64,000 nt of DNA from Deltaproteobacteria bacterium (GCA_020853705.1 JADYYK010000137.1:1-64000); one strand, 5' to 3'; numbered from the stretch's first letter, positions 34,244-44,694 are shown. A program made the numbers and translations. Notes: generated from the letters alone by a model not told the origin.

Positions 34244-34864
34244 ATGCGCAACCTCGCCGCTTCCTCCCTGATCTTCGCGCTGCTGGCCCTGGGGCCGGGC
34301 TGCAGCGGCGAGTCACCGGCCTCGCCCTCGGCCTCGGTCGCCGACCGGCTCACGCTGGGCAGCCGGCTCCAGATCACCCACGCCAACTCGGTGGCCATGC
34401 TGACCGCCCGCGCCCAGCCGCTGGGCGAGGTCCGGGTCGCCGTCGGGGTCGTGGGCGGCCAGGTCGACCTGACCCTGATGGACGGCGCGCTGCACCTCGG
34501 CCAGTTCGAGCTCGGCCTCGACGAGGCGACCCTGGCGCCGGGCGGGCTGCAGCTGCGCGTGAGCGGCGCCACCCTGCGCCTGGATGGGACGGCGGTCGCG
34601 GCCGCCACCGTCAGCGCCGACGGCGACCGGGTCAGCGCCCAGCTGGTGGTCGCGCTGACGCTGGAGGGCACCGTCAGCCTGGGCAGCCTGCAGGTGCCCC
34701 TGGGGCTGCAGCAGCTCATGGTGCCGCTGCACGTCGAGGTCACCCACGACGAGGCCGGCCACCTCAGCGCCGGCCTGACCGCCACCGTGAGTGGTACCTT
34801 CTGGGACTGGGCCGGCGTCGCCCGCATGGCCGACCTCAGCCTGATGCTGCGCGCGACCGACTGA
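34244..34864 (+). CDS. lipoprotein, beta-rich, function unknown
   Basis: Lipoprotein of 206 residues. ATG 34244 follows GGAGG by 5 nt; ATG 34232 is an alternative. The signal peptide ends LALGPGC with lipidation Cys20. The mature part is almost entirely alternating beta-like strands without Cys (VRVAVGVVGGQVDLTLMDG, LRLDGTAVAAATVSADG), resembling lipid-binding or barrel-like outer-membrane lipoproteins. No conserved motif was recognised. It is divergent from nifJ and 12 nt upstream of the next gene, so probably co-transcribed with it. Confidence 0.65.
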   Translation: MRNLAASSLIFALLALGPGCSGESPASPSASVADRLTLGSRLQITHANSVAMLTARAQPLGEVRVAVGVVGGQVDLTLMDGALHLGQFELGLDEATLAPGGLQLRVSGATLRLDGTAVAAATVSADGDRVSAQLVVALTLEGTVSLGSLQVPLGLQQLMVPLHVEVTHDEAGHLSAGLTATVSGTFWDWAGVARMADLSLMLRATD

Positions 34865-34876
34865 CCTCCCACCACC

Positions 34877-37099
34877 ATGGCCATGGCGCCCTCGCGAGCC
34901 TCTGATCTCGACATCCTGCGCAAGAACCGCGCGCTGGCGCTGCTCGGCGAGGACGACCTGGCGCGGCTGTCCGAGCTACTCGATCAGCTGGTGCTGCCGA
35001 CCGGCAGCGTGGTGGTGCGCGAGGGCGACCGCAGCGCCGACATGTACTTCGTGCTCGAGGGCGGCGCCAGCGTCGAGCGCCACGGCCTGGAGCTGGCGCC
35101 GCTCAGCCCCGGCGACCACTTCGGCGAGCTCGGCATGCTGGGCCAGCCGCGCCGCGCCGCCACCATCACCGCGCGCGGCCCGCTCCGGCTGGCGCGCCTG
35201 GGCCGCCGCAGCTACGAGGCGCTGTGCCGCGAGCACAGCCACAGCGCGCTGCACCTGGTCGAGGCGCTGGCCCACGTGCTGGCGCAGAACTGGGTCACCA
35301 TGACCGATCGGGTCGGCATCCTGCTCGGCGAGCGCATGCTGCCCCGGCGCTCCGAGGTCACGGTGCAGCTCAGCAGCGGCACCGACAGCGAGGGGCTGCG
35401 CCGCGTGGTGTCGACCGGCACCCACGTCGGCGACCTCTTGCCCGCCGAGGTCGACGGTCGCCCGCTGGTGGCGGCGCTGCTGGATGGTCGCCCGGTCGCG
35501 CTCGACACCCCGATCGCGTCGGACGCCTGGCTGGCGCCGATCGGCCTGGGCTCTCCCGACGGGCGCGACGTGTTCCAGCGCTCGGCGGGCCTCCTGGTCC
35601 TGGCCGCGGCGCAGCGCCTGCGCCCCGAGGTCGTGGTCCACCTGGGCCCCGCGCTGGCGGGCTTCCAGCACGTCGATCTCGATCTCGGCCCTGTCGAGGG
35701 CGCCGCCAGTGACGGCGCCCCCGACCCGGCGCGCGCGGCCGACAGCGCGCCCGCGCTGGCGCGCCACGACTTCGTCAGCAGCATGAGCCGCCTGCTCGAG
35801 CAGCTGTGCAGCGAGCGCACCCCGTTCAGCGAGGAGATCTGGACCATCGAGGAGGCCCGCGACGCCCTGGAGGACGCCGGCTGGGACGACGCCGCCGCGC
35901 TGCTCGACAGCTGGCGCGACGGCACCGTGCCGATGGTGCGCTGCGGCAGCGTGCGCGCCCTGCGCACCGGCCCACTGCTGCCCCACGCCGGGCTGCTGAC
36001 GGGGATCTCGCTGAGCAACGAGGCCGCCGGGGTCGTGCTGCGCTTCGGCCCCGCGCTGGAAGCCGACGCCGCGGCCGCCAGCGAGCTGGCCATCGAGGCG
36101 CAGAGCCCACGCTACAACGGCGCCATGGTGCGCGAGGGCGCACGCTGGCAGCGCAGCCTGGGCATCACCTCGGTGGGCGCGCTCAACCGCACCTGCGTCG
36201 CCGGCCGTGTCAACGAGATCATCCGCGTCGCCGAGGGCTTCCACGAGAAGCGCATCGGCCAGCTGGCCGACGGCATCCGGGGCCAGGCCAACGTCCGGGT
36301 CATCACCATCGCGGGCCCGTCGTCCTCGGGCAAGACCACCTTCATCAAGCGCCTGATGACCCAGCTGCAGGTCAACGGCCTGACCCCGCGCGCGCTGTCG
36401 CTGGACGACTACTACGTCGATCGCGAGCGCACCCCGGTCGATGCCAGCGGCGCGCTCGACTACGAGGCGCTCAGCGCGCTCGACCTGGCGGTGCTGCAGC
36501 GCGACGTCGCCGCGCTGCTGACCGGCGCCGAGATCACGCCGCCGCACTACGACTTCAAGCACGGGCGCAGCCAGCCCGGCGGGGGCGCGCCCCTGATGCT
36601 GGGGCCCGCCGACGTGCTGCTGCTCGAGGGCATCCATGGCCTGAACCCCGGCCTGCTGGGCCAGGCCGCGCCGCCCGGCCGGGTGTTCCGCATCTTCATC
36701 CACCCGGTCAGCAACCTCCCGCTCGACCAGCTGAGCCGGGTCGCCCCCGAGGACCTGCGGCTGCTGCGCCGGATCGTGCGCGACCGCCACGGCCGCGCCA
36801 TCTCGGCGGCCGACAACATCGCGCGCTGGCCCTCGGTGCGCCGCGGCGAGCTTCTGCACATCTACCCCTTCCTGCCCCACGCCGACGTCATCTTCGACAG
36901 CTCGCTGGTGTACGAGCTGGCGGTGCTCAAGGTCTACGCCGAGCGCTACCTGCTCGAGGTGCCGCCGCGCCACCCCTCCAGCACCGTGGCGCGCCGCCTG
37001 CGCCAGCTGTGTGACCGCTTCGTGGCGATCTACCCCGAGCACGTGCCGCCGACCTCGATCCTGCGCGAGTTCATCGGCGGCTCCGGCTTCGAGTACTGA
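34877..37099 (+). CDS. CNBD-TGS-like-nucleoside kinase fusion protein
   Basis: 740-residue protein with an N-terminal cyclic-nucleotide-binding domain (about 10-130, with LSPGDHFGELGMLGQPRRAA matching a phosphate-binding cassette). A TGS/ThrRS-like segment follows (about 160-225, PLVAALLDGRPVALDTPI), then a degenerate SAD-like middle. The C-terminal P-loop kinase is of the uridine-kinase/phosphoribulokinase family, with Walker A GPSSSGKT (about 480-487), SLDDYYVDRERTP and LLLEGIHGLNP. TGS-SAD-kinase proteins are a known nucleoside-kinase-like group; the added CNBD suggests control of the kinase by cAMP or c-di-GMP. No Shine-Dalgarno precedes ATG 34877. The substrate is not determined. Confidence 0.85.
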   Translation: MAMAPSRASDLDILRKNRALALLGEDDLARLSELLDQLVLPTGSVVVREGDRSADMYFVLEGGASVERHGLELAPLSPGDHFGELGMLGQPRRAATITARGPLRLARLGRRSYEALCREHSHSALHLVEALAHVLAQNWVTMTDRVGILLGERMLPRRSEVTVQLSSGTDSEGLRRVVSTGTHVGDLLPAEVDGRPLVAALLDGRPVALDTPIASDAWLAPIGLGSPDGRDVFQRSAGLLVLAAAQRLRPEVVVHLGPALAGFQHVDLDLGPVEGAASDGAPDPARAADSAPALARHDFVSSMSRLLEQLCSERTPFSEEIWTIEEARDALEDAGWDDAAALLDSWRDGTVPMVRCGSVRALRTGPLLPHAGLLTGISLSNEAAGVVLRFGPALEADAAAASELAIEAQSPRYNGAMVREGARWQRSLGITSVGALNRTCVAGRVNEIIRVAEGFHEKRIGQLADGIRGQANVRVITIAGPSSSGKTTFIKRLMTQLQVNGLTPRALSLDDYYVDRERTPVDASGALDYEALSALDLAVLQRDVAALLTGAEITPPHYDFKHGRSQPGGGAPLMLGPADVLLLEGIHGLNPGLLGQAAPPGRVFRIFIHPVSNLPLDQLSRVAPEDLRLLRRIVRDRHGRAISAADNIARWPSVRRGELLHIYPFLPHADVIFDSSLVYELAVLKVYAERYLLEVPPRHPSSTVARRLRQLCDRFVAIYPEHVPPTSILREFIGGSGFEY

Positions 37100-37142
37100 C
37101 CCGGCCCCGGGCGGCGACACACGCCACCCGCGCGGGCTGGCC

Positions 37143-37919
37143 ATGGTGTGGTACTTGTCGGCCGTGTTCGTGGCCACCCACAGCGGGCGGGTTCGCTATC
37201 GCGACGTCGGTGCCGACCATCCCGGCACCCCGGTGGTCTTCATCCACGGCGCCGGTGCCAGCGGAGCGGTCTGGCTGCCCGCGCTGCGCCGCCTGGCGCG
37301 CCGCCGCCGCGCGCTGGCCCCCGATCTGCCCGGCCACGGCCGCTCCGAGGGCGGCTTCACCACCCTGGAACAGGCGCGCGACGCCGTGGGCCTGTTCTGC
37401 GCCGCCGCCGGGGTCACCCGCGCGGTGCTGGTCGGCCACTCGATGGGTGGCGCCATCGCCCTGGCTGCCGCGCTGGCCTGGCCCGAGCGCGTCGCCGGCC
37501 TCGGCCTGGTCACCACCGCGGGCCGCTTCAGCGTCAGCCCGCAGACCCTCCAGAAGGTGGCCGCGCCGAGCGGAGGAGACTGGCTGGCCGACCTCGGCTT
37601 CTCGCCAGCGTGCGACCCTGCCCTGCGCCGCGCCGCCAGCGCCACCGCCCTGACCTCGGACGGCCCGGTGCGGCACCAGGACTTCGCCCTGCTGGCCAAC
37701 CTCGACCTGACCGCCCAGCTCGGCGCCCTGCGCCTGCCCGCCCACGTCCTCGGCGGCGCCGACGACCTCCTGCTGCCGCCCCGCCTGTCGGAGGAGCTGG
37801 CGGGCGCCATCCCCGACGCCAAGCTGGAGATCCTGCCGCGCTGCGGCCACTTTCCCATGTTCGAGCAGGAGGCCGCCTTCGTGCGCTGGCTGGACGGCCT
37901 GTGCGCCGCGGCACCCTAG
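37143..37919 (+). CDS. alpha/beta-hydrolase
   Basis: Alpha/beta-hydrolase of about 258 residues, substrate unknown. It has the oxyanion motif VVFIHGAGASG, DLPGHGRSEGG, nucleophile elbow VGHSMGGA, an acid in GGADDLLLP and the His in CGHFPMFEQ, a complete triad. ATG 37143 is one choice; GTG 37167 (MFVATHSGRVRY...) fits the family N-terminus better. The stop codon lies inside the stem of a strong hairpin (37916-37958), which probably terminates the transcript. Confidence 0.82.
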   Translation: MVWYLSAVFVATHSGRVRYRDVGADHPGTPVVFIHGAGASGAVWLPALRRLARRRRALAPDLPGHGRSEGGFTTLEQARDAVGLFCAAAGVTRAVLVGHSMGGAIALAAALAWPERVAGLGLVTTAGRFSVSPQTLQKVAAPSGGDWLADLGFSPACDPALRRAASATALTSDGPVRHQDFALLANLDLTAQLGALRLPAHVLGGADDLLLPPRLSEELAGAIPDAKLEILPRCGHFPMFEQEAAFVRWLDGLCAAAP

Positions 37920-38058
37920 GGCTTTGACCGGAGCATTCTGCTCCGGTCTGAGCCCTAGTCGATCACAACGAGGGCTGCGCCCTCGCCCCGCCGGCAAAGC
38001 CGTCGGGGCCCCACTCCGCTCACGGCCAGACTCCTGGCCGGCGCCGCCGTGCGGCGCC
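37916..38058 (+). repeat. dispersed intergenic hairpin repeat, copy 3, with leading terminator-like hairpin
   Basis: A long hairpin (37916-37958, ~18-bp stem with a small bulge, loop TTC) contains the upstream stop codon but lacks a T-run. The family core follows: CCCCGCCGGC with GCCGTCGGGG (37986-38008); GGCCAG/CTGGCC around an ACTC loop (38024-38039); and an 8-bp stem around CGT (38040-38058). The flanks match the copy at 16967-17167 (GTCGATCACA, GCCCTCGCCCC, CCCCACTCCGC) while the stem arms differ in compensating ways. From 38059 to the promoter there is no gene. Confidence 0.8.
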
Positions 38059-38154
38059 TACGGATGCCGATCATGGCTCTCCACGCCGCCTCGTTGACCC
38101 CATCTGGCGATCGGGGCACTCGTCAAAGCCCGCGCCCTTGCATCGCGATTGGCC

Positions 38155-38163
38155 TGCTATAAT
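38155..38163 (+). promoter_or_regulatory. extended -10 promoter of the moxR operon
   Basis: TGC-TATAAT (38155-38163) is a perfect extended -10. The predicted start is near 38170, only about 5 nt before the ATG at 38175, so the leader is nearly absent. No good -35 at the standard distance. Confidence 0.7.
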
Positions 38164-38174
38164 GGCCGACAGCG

Positions 38175-39164
<990 letters not shown>

Positions 39165-39166
39165 CC

Positions 39167-40396
39167 ATGCCGCAGGGCCCGCTGACGCTGGAGCCTTCGA
39201 TCCCGCCCCGCCCGGGGCTGTCGGTGGGGCCACCGCTCAGGCCCGCCAACGCCACCGGGCGCGACGCTGGCGCCAGCCCCGGCGCTGGCCCCGGCTCCGG
39301 CGGCCCCTCGGCGCTGGTGCCGACGCCGAAGAAGCGCGATCTGCGCAGCATGCTGCGCCGCGCCCTGCGTCCCCCGCGCCGGCTGCGCTTCACCACCGAG
39401 GGCAAGTACTTCGTCGCCATCAGCATCGCGCTCGGCATCGCCGCCATCAACACCGGCAACAACCTGCTCTACCTGGTGCTGGGCTGGATGCTGTCGGTCA
39501 TCGTGGCCTCGGGGATCCTGTCGGAGGCCTCGCTGCGCGGCCTCACCGTCAGCCGCAGCGCGCCGCAGCGCATCTTCGCCGGTCGCCCCTTCCTGATGGG
39601 GCTCGGCCTCAAGAACGACAAGGCGCGCCTGGCCAGCTTCTCGATCGAGGTCGAGGACCTGGTCGGCGGCCGGCCCATCGACAAGAAGTGCTACTTCCTC
39701 AAGGTGCCCTCGGGGCGCCTGCAGCAGACCTCGTATCGCCACACCATCCCGCGCCGCGGTGCCTACCGCTTCGAGGGCTTCCAGGTGTCGACCAAGTTCC
39801 CCTTCGCGCTGTTCCGCAAGTCGCGCCTGGTCGAGCACGCCGAGGAGGTCGTCGTGCTGCCCGCGCTGCACGGGGTCACCGCCCCCGCCGCGGGCGCGCT
39901 AGCGCGGGGCGAGGAGCCGCGCGGCCAGCTGGGTCGCCGCGGCGAGTTCTTCGGCCTGCGCGAGCTGCGCGACGGCGACGACCGCCGCGACGTGCACTGG
40001 CGCGCCACCGCGCGCGCCGGCCGCATGATGGTGCGCGAGCTGGAGGACGAGAGCGTGCGCGAGGCGGTCATCCACCTCGACAACGCGCTGCCCGCCAGGC
40101 CCACGCCGGCCGAGGACGAGGCGCTGGAGCGCGCGGTCTCGATGGCGGCCTCGCTGGGGGCGCACTACATCGGGCGCGGCTTCGCGGTGCGCCTGATCGC
40201 GCGCGGCGAGCAGGTCGGCCCCGGCCAGGGCCCCGCGCACCTGACCCGCCTGCTGCGCGCGCTGGCCCTGCTGCCCACGGTGGCCGACACCGTCTCGTTC
40301 GCGGGCGCCCCGCCAGCGCGGGCGCAGAACATCTTCGTCGGCCGCCGCGGCGCCGCGCGCCCGCCCGCCGGCATGACCAGCGTGGTCGAGGTGTAG
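39167..40396 (+). CDS. DUF58 (vWA-like) membrane protein
   Basis: 409-residue partner of MoxR. A Pro/Gly-rich N-terminal tail of about 55 residues is followed by two membrane helices (about 80-120: YFVAISIALGIAAIN, NLLYLVLGWMLSVIVA). A beta-sandwich region comes next, then the DUF58 signature EFFGLRELRDGDDRRDVHWRA with ARAGRMMVRELEDE. It lies 2 nt after moxR and 2 nt before the transglutaminase gene, so it is certainly co-translated in that operon. The exact biochemical role of DUF58 proteins is unknown. Confidence 0.92.
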   Translation: MPQGPLTLEPSIPPRPGLSVGPPLRPANATGRDAGASPGAGPGSGGPSALVPTPKKRDLRSMLRRALRPPRRLRFTTEGKYFVAISIALGIAAINTGNNLLYLVLGWMLSVIVASGILSEASLRGLTVSRSAPQRIFAGRPFLMGLGLKNDKARLASFSIEVEDLVGGRPIDKKCYFLKVPSGRLQQTSYRHTIPRRGAYRFEGFQVSTKFPFALFRKSRLVEHAEEVVVLPALHGVTAPAAGALARGEEPRGQLGRRGEFFGLRELRDGDDRRDVHWRATARAGRMMVRELEDESVREAVIHLDNALPARPTPAEDEALERAVSMAASLGAHYIGRGFAVRLIARGEQVGPGQGPAHLTRLLRALALLPTVADTVSFAGAPPARAQNIFVGRRGAARPPAGMTSVVEV

Positions 40397-40398
40397 CC

Positions 40399-42651
40399 TT
40401 GCGCTTCTCGGCCATCCACAAGACGTCGACCTACCTGATGGCGCTGGCGGCCTGGGGCTCGGTGACGCTGGGCGCCGAGCCCGATCCGCTGCTGCTGCTG
40501 GCCATCCCGCTGCTGCTGGTGTCGTGGTGGCTGGAGCCGCCGCGGGTGCGCCCCGAGACCATGGCGCGCTGGACCGTGGTGTGGAACGTCGCCACCGTCG
40601 CGCTGTTCGTGCTGACCGTGATGTCGATCCTGTCGGGCGAACCCGCGGTGCCCGCCGGCATCCGCTTCCTCGGCTTCCTGCTGGTCAACAAGCTGTGCAA
40701 CCGACGCGCGTCCAAGGACTACCAGCAGATCTACGTCATCACGTTCCTCCTGCTGGTGGCCGCGACCACGGTCAACACCGAGCTGACCTACGCGGTGTGC
40801 TTCACCGCTTACGTGGTGTTCGCGACCTGGGCCCTCATCCTGTTCCACCTGCGCCGCGAGATGGAGGATAACTACCTCCTCAAGCACTCCGACGACGCCT
40901 CGTCCGAGAAGGTCGAGGTCACCCGCATCCTGAACTCGCGGCGCATCGTGGGCGGCGCCTTCCTGGCCGGGACCTCGCTGGTGTCGCTGGGGATCTTCCT
41001 GGGCTCCGCGCTGCTGTTCGTGTTCTTCCCGCGCGTCGGCTTCGGCATGTTCTTCAACCAGGGTCGGCGCGGGCTGTCCCTGGCCGGCTTCTCCGATGGG
41101 GTGCGCCTCGGCGGCCACGGTCTCATCAAGGACAACCCCGCGGTGGTCATGCGCGTCGAGGTGCCGCCCGGGCCGCTGCGCGGCAAGCACGCGCCGGCGC
41201 AGCACTGGCGCGGCGTGGCCTTCGATCGCTACGCCGACGGGCGCTGGTCGCGCTCGAGCGACGCCTGGCCGACGCACCTCGTGCTGCGCGACGACCGCGG
41301 CTACCTGTTCTTGCGCGACCAGCGCTGGCCGGTGTCGCTGCCCGAGCTGCGCGCACGCAGCGAGGCCGCCACGCGCCTCCGGATCTACCTCGAGCCGCTG
41401 GACAGCTCGGCGCTGTTCGCGCCCGGTCGCCCGGTCGCGTTCCAGGCCCAGAAGCCCTACACCCTGCGCGGCATGCCGGTGCTGCGCAGCGGCCTCAACG
41501 ACGAGGTCCAGATCCCGCACTCGGCGGGCCTGATCTACACCGCCTTCAGCGAGCTCCAGCCGGTGCGCGACACCGAGCTCGTCAGCGCGCCCGACATCGC
41601 GGCCAATGACCCGCGCTACGCGCCCTACCTGCAGCTGCCCCCCGAGCTGCCGGCGCGGGTCAAGGCGCTGGGGCGCCAGCTCACCGACGGCCTGAGCGGC
41701 CCGCTGGCCAAGGCGCGCGCGGTCGAGAGCTACCTGGCGCGCTTCCCTTACACCCGCAACATGGACACCGACGAGCGCGACGAGCCGCTCGATCACTTCC
41801 TGTTCGTGCGCAAGAAGGGCCACTGCGAGTACTTCGCCAGCGCCATGGCCATCCTGCTGCGCGCGGGTGGCGTGCCCACCCGCAGCGTCAACGGCTTCTA
41901 TGGCGGCGAGTGGAACGAGTACGGCAACTACATCGCGGTGCGCTCGGGCGACGCGCACTCCTGGGTCGAGGTCTACATCGACGGCCACGGCTGGGTGCCC
42001 TTCGACCCCACGCCGGCCGACGGTCGCGACGAGATGGGCAGCGGCAGCGGCGGCTGGCGCGCCAAGCTCAGGCGCTGGTTCGACACCTTGCGCCTGAAGT
42101 GGTTCAAGTGGGTCATCGAGTACGATCTGTCGCGCCAGCTGTCGGTGTTCCGCGGCCTGCGCGAGTGGCTGTCGCTCAAGGCGCTGCGCGCCACGCGGGC
42201 CCAGCTGTGGCGCACCCCGCGGCAGTGGCTGGCGGCGCACACGTGGGACCTCGCCATCTTCATCGGCGTGGTGGGCGGCGTCATCGCGCTGATCATCTGG
42301 CGCCGGCGCCGGCGCAAGCGCCCCACCGGCGGCCCGGCCCCGCGCCGTCGCCAGAGCAACGTCGGCGCCGCCGCCATCGCGCTGTACACGCGCACGCTCG
42401 ACCGCCTGGCCCGGCGCGGCCACATCAAGGCGCCGCAGGCGACCCCGCGCGAGTTCGCGCGCGCGCTGCGCAACCTCGGCGTCCCCGGCGCGCTGGCCTT
42501 CGGCGAGCTGACCGAGGTCTACCTGGGCGCCCGCTTCGGCGAGATCGACACCGGCGGCCCCGAGCTGACCAGGCTGGCCGACGCCGTGCGTGACGTTGGC
42601 GTGGCGCGTCCGCCGAGCCCGGGCGCCGGCACCGCCGCGCGCGCCTCGTAA
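40399..42651 (+). CDS. TgpA-type transglutaminase-like membrane protein
   Basis: 750-residue integral membrane protein (DUF3488 / transglutaminase core / DUF4129). The TTG start at 40399 has GAGG 8 nt upstream. Six or so N-terminal helices (about 1-215) precede a periplasmic domain with a complete Cys-His-Asp triad: GHCEYFASAMAILLRAGGVP (Cys near residue 477), DAHSWVEVYIDG and WVPFDPTPADG. One more helix (about 615-635, LAIFIGVVGGVIALIIW) is followed by a basic cytoplasmic tail ending in a DUF4129-like helical region. Third gene of the MoxR/DUF58 operon. It resembles TgpA of Pseudomonas; its substrates are unknown. Confidence 0.92.
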   Translation: MRFSAIHKTSTYLMALAAWGSVTLGAEPDPLLLLAIPLLLVSWWLEPPRVRPETMARWTVVWNVATVALFVLTVMSILSGEPAVPAGIRFLGFLLVNKLCNRRASKDYQQIYVITFLLLVAATTVNTELTYAVCFTAYVVFATWALILFHLRREMEDNYLLKHSDDASSEKVEVTRILNSRRIVGGAFLAGTSLVSLGIFLGSALLFVFFPRVGFGMFFNQGRRGLSLAGFSDGVRLGGHGLIKDNPAVVMRVEVPPGPLRGKHAPAQHWRGVAFDRYADGRWSRSSDAWPTHLVLRDDRGYLFLRDQRWPVSLPELRARSEAATRLRIYLEPLDSSALFAPGRPVAFQAQKPYTLRGMPVLRSGLNDEVQIPHSAGLIYTAFSELQPVRDTELVSAPDIAANDPRYAPYLQLPPELPARVKALGRQLTDGLSGPLAKARAVESYLARFPYTRNMDTDERDEPLDHFLFVRKKGHCEYFASAMAILLRAGGVPTRSVNGFYGGEWNEYGNYIAVRSGDAHSWVEVYIDGHGWVPFDPTPADGRDEMGSGSGGWRAKLRRWFDTLRLKWFKWVIEYDLSRQLSVFRGLREWLSLKALRATRAQLWRTPRQWLAAHTWDLAIFIGVVGGVIALIIWRRRRRKRPTGGPAPRRRQSNVGAAAIALYTRTLDRLARRGHIKAPQATPREFARALRNLGVPGALAFGELTEVYLGARFGEIDTGGPELTRLADAVRDVGVARPPSPGAGTAARAS

Positions 42652-42813
42652 GCAGTTGCGGGCCTCTGGCGGGGGTGATACGGCTGGGACAGGATGAGCC
42701 GCAATGCCCACGCTGGTGCGTCAATCTGTCAACGCGACCTCCCCGCCGCGCGACATAAGCCGTCGAGATCGCTGGGGAGCCTCGGGGCACACCTGGTGCA
42801 CACCCGGGGCGCG

Positions 42814-44694
42814 ATGACCGCGCTCCGTCCCCTCCTGCTGGCCAGCGTCGCCGCCTTCGGCGTCCTCACCATGGCCAGCGCCGCCCAGGCCCAGACCGCC
42901 CCCAGCAACACCTCGTTCACCCTCGAGGTCAGCGACAAGGGCGGCGCCGCGTTCTCCAACCTGAACGCCACCGAGCGCAACGAGCTGTTCAACCGCGCGC
43001 GCTGCGTGTGCGACACCGCGTTCACCATCCGGGTGCAGACCTCGGGCATGTCGGTGTGGACCGAGGACTTTGACGAGGAGTTCGTCGAGATCTGGCTGGG
43101 CCAGAGCTGCGACAACCTGACCATGCAGGCCGACACCTGCCGGCACGTCGGCGACATGCTGCTCGGCGACATCCGCGACACCGATCAGGATCTCGCCATC
43201 AAGAGCAGCGAGTGGCGCAAGCCCGGCGCCGCCGCGACCTGCGACGACCCCGGCGTGACCAAGGGCAAGATCTGGCTGCTCGCCAACGTCGACAGCGACG
43301 CCGAGTACGAGGTCAACCTGTCCTCGGACGACATCAACATCGACTTCTCGCGCCCGGAGGCGCCCACGCTGGCCAAGGTCAGCGCTGGTGACAGCAACCT
43401 CGACCTCACCATCACGGTCACCAACACCACCGGGGTCAAGGGCTACCAGGTGCTGTGCTCGCCCGCCCCCACGACCAGGTCGACCGCGCAGTTCAAGACC
43501 ACCCAGGAGCTGTGCTCGATGGCCGACACCGCCGCGCCCGCCGGCTTCGAGGTCTGCTCCGGCGTCAGCGTCGACCTGACCCCGGAGGCGACCGGCCTCG
43601 TCAACGGCACCGCGTACACCGTCAGCGTGGTGGCCATCGACGAGAACGGCAACGCCTCGACACCCAGCCAGACCATGATGGGGACGCCCGTCGAGGGTGA
43701 TGACTTCTACAAGAAGTACGTCAACGCCGGCGGCGCCGAGCAGGGCGGCTGCGCTGTCACGCCGGCGGCCGGACGTCGCGCGGGGTGGCCCGCCGCGCTG
43801 GTGCTGGGCGGGGTGTTCGCGCTCGCGCTGGTGCTGCGCCGGCGGGCGCGCGTCCTCCCGGTCGTGGCGCTGCTGTGCCTGGGCCTCGGCGGACGCGCGC
43901 TGGCGCAGGACGCCGACGCCGACGCCGACGCCGAGGTGTCAGCGCGCGCCAGCACCGCGCCCGGCAAGGACCCGCTGCCCGAGCCGCCCACCACGGTGGC
44001 CGACGACGACAGCCACTTCTACGGCGACCCGCCGCTGCCCCCCGGCGGCGGCTGGGCCCGCGGTCGCTTCCTGGTCGAGCTCAAGTTCGGCCCCTACAAG
44101 CCCAACGTGGACGACGAGCCGGGCCTCACCAGCAAGCCCTATGAGACCGTGTTCGGCAGCGACGACGACGTCATGAGCACGCTCGAGATCGGCACCGCGC
44201 TGTACCGCGGCGCCCTCGGCTGGGGCGGCGTCACCGGGTCGATCGGCTACTTCAACGCCACCGCCAACACCTTCGTGGCCGGCACCGACATGCGCAGCAG
44301 CGACGAGACCGAGTTCACCCTCATCCCGTTGACGCTGAATGGCATGTGGCGCCTCGATCAGCTGGGCGCGATGGGCATCCCGCTGGTGCCCTACGGCAAG
44401 CTCGGGCTGGTCTATGACCTGTGGTACTCGGACGGCGGCAATGGCGAGACCAGCGAGTCCGCGACCGGCGGCAGCGCCAGCGGCGGCAAGCTGGGCTGGC
44501 AGGGCGCCATCGGGCTCGGCTTCGTGCTCGACAGCCTGGACCGCGACATGGCGCGCAGCCTGGCAGCGGAGTCGGGGATCCAGCACCTGTACCTGTTCGC
44601 CGAGTACCTGCACGCCAGCGTCAGCGGCTTCGAGGACGCGGCGATCCACCTGGGTGACACCACCTGGATGGCGGGGATCGCCTTCGAGATGTGA
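42814..44694 (+). CDS. MYXO-CTERM protein fused in frame to an outer-membrane beta-barrel protein
   Basis: 626-residue open frame that joins two proteins. Part 1 (about 1-345): a signal peptide (ending ASAAQAQ), a Cys-containing domain, a fibronectin-III-like domain (SNLDLTITVTNTTGVKGYQV) and a MYXO-CTERM tail (Cys, then WPAALVLGGVFALALVL, then RRRAR). Part 2: a second signal-like segment (LPVVALLCLGLGGRALAQ), an Asp-Ala repeat and a beta-barrel domain ending in a terminal aromatic/Met strand (WMAGIAFEM). Myxococcus has these as neighbouring families (as I recall, MXAN_2561 and MXAN_2562). No stop separates them; GTG 43831 would give part 2 its own start. ATG 42814 has only a weak ribosome site; the preceding 160 nt hold no gene. 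Confidence 0.8.
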   Translation: MTALRPLLLASVAAFGVLTMASAAQAQTAPSNTSFTLEVSDKGGAAFSNLNATERNELFNRARCVCDTAFTIRVQTSGMSVWTEDFDEEFVEIWLGQSCDNLTMQADTCRHVGDMLLGDIRDTDQDLAIKSSEWRKPGAAATCDDPGVTKGKIWLLANVDSDAEYEVNLSSDDINIDFSRPEAPTLAKVSAGDSNLDLTITVTNTTGVKGYQVLCSPAPTTRSTAQFKTTQELCSMADTAAPAGFEVCSGVSVDLTPEATGLVNGTAYTVSVVAIDENGNASTPSQTMMGTPVEGDDFYKKYVNAGGAEQGGCAVTPAAGRRAGWPAALVLGGVFALALVLRRRARVLPVVALLCLGLGGRALAQDADADADAEVSARASTAPGKDPLPEPPTTVADDDSHFYGDPPLPPGGGWARGRFLVELKFGPYKPNVDDEPGLTSKPYETVFGSDDDVMSTLEIGTALYRGALGWGGVTGSIGYFNATANTFVAGTDMRSSDETEFTLIPLTLNGMWRLDQLGAMGIPLVPYGKLGLVYDLWYSDGGNGETSESATGGSASGGKLGWQGAIGLGFVLDSLDRDMARSLAAESGIQHLYLFAEYLHASVSGFEDAAIHLGDTTWMAGIAFEM

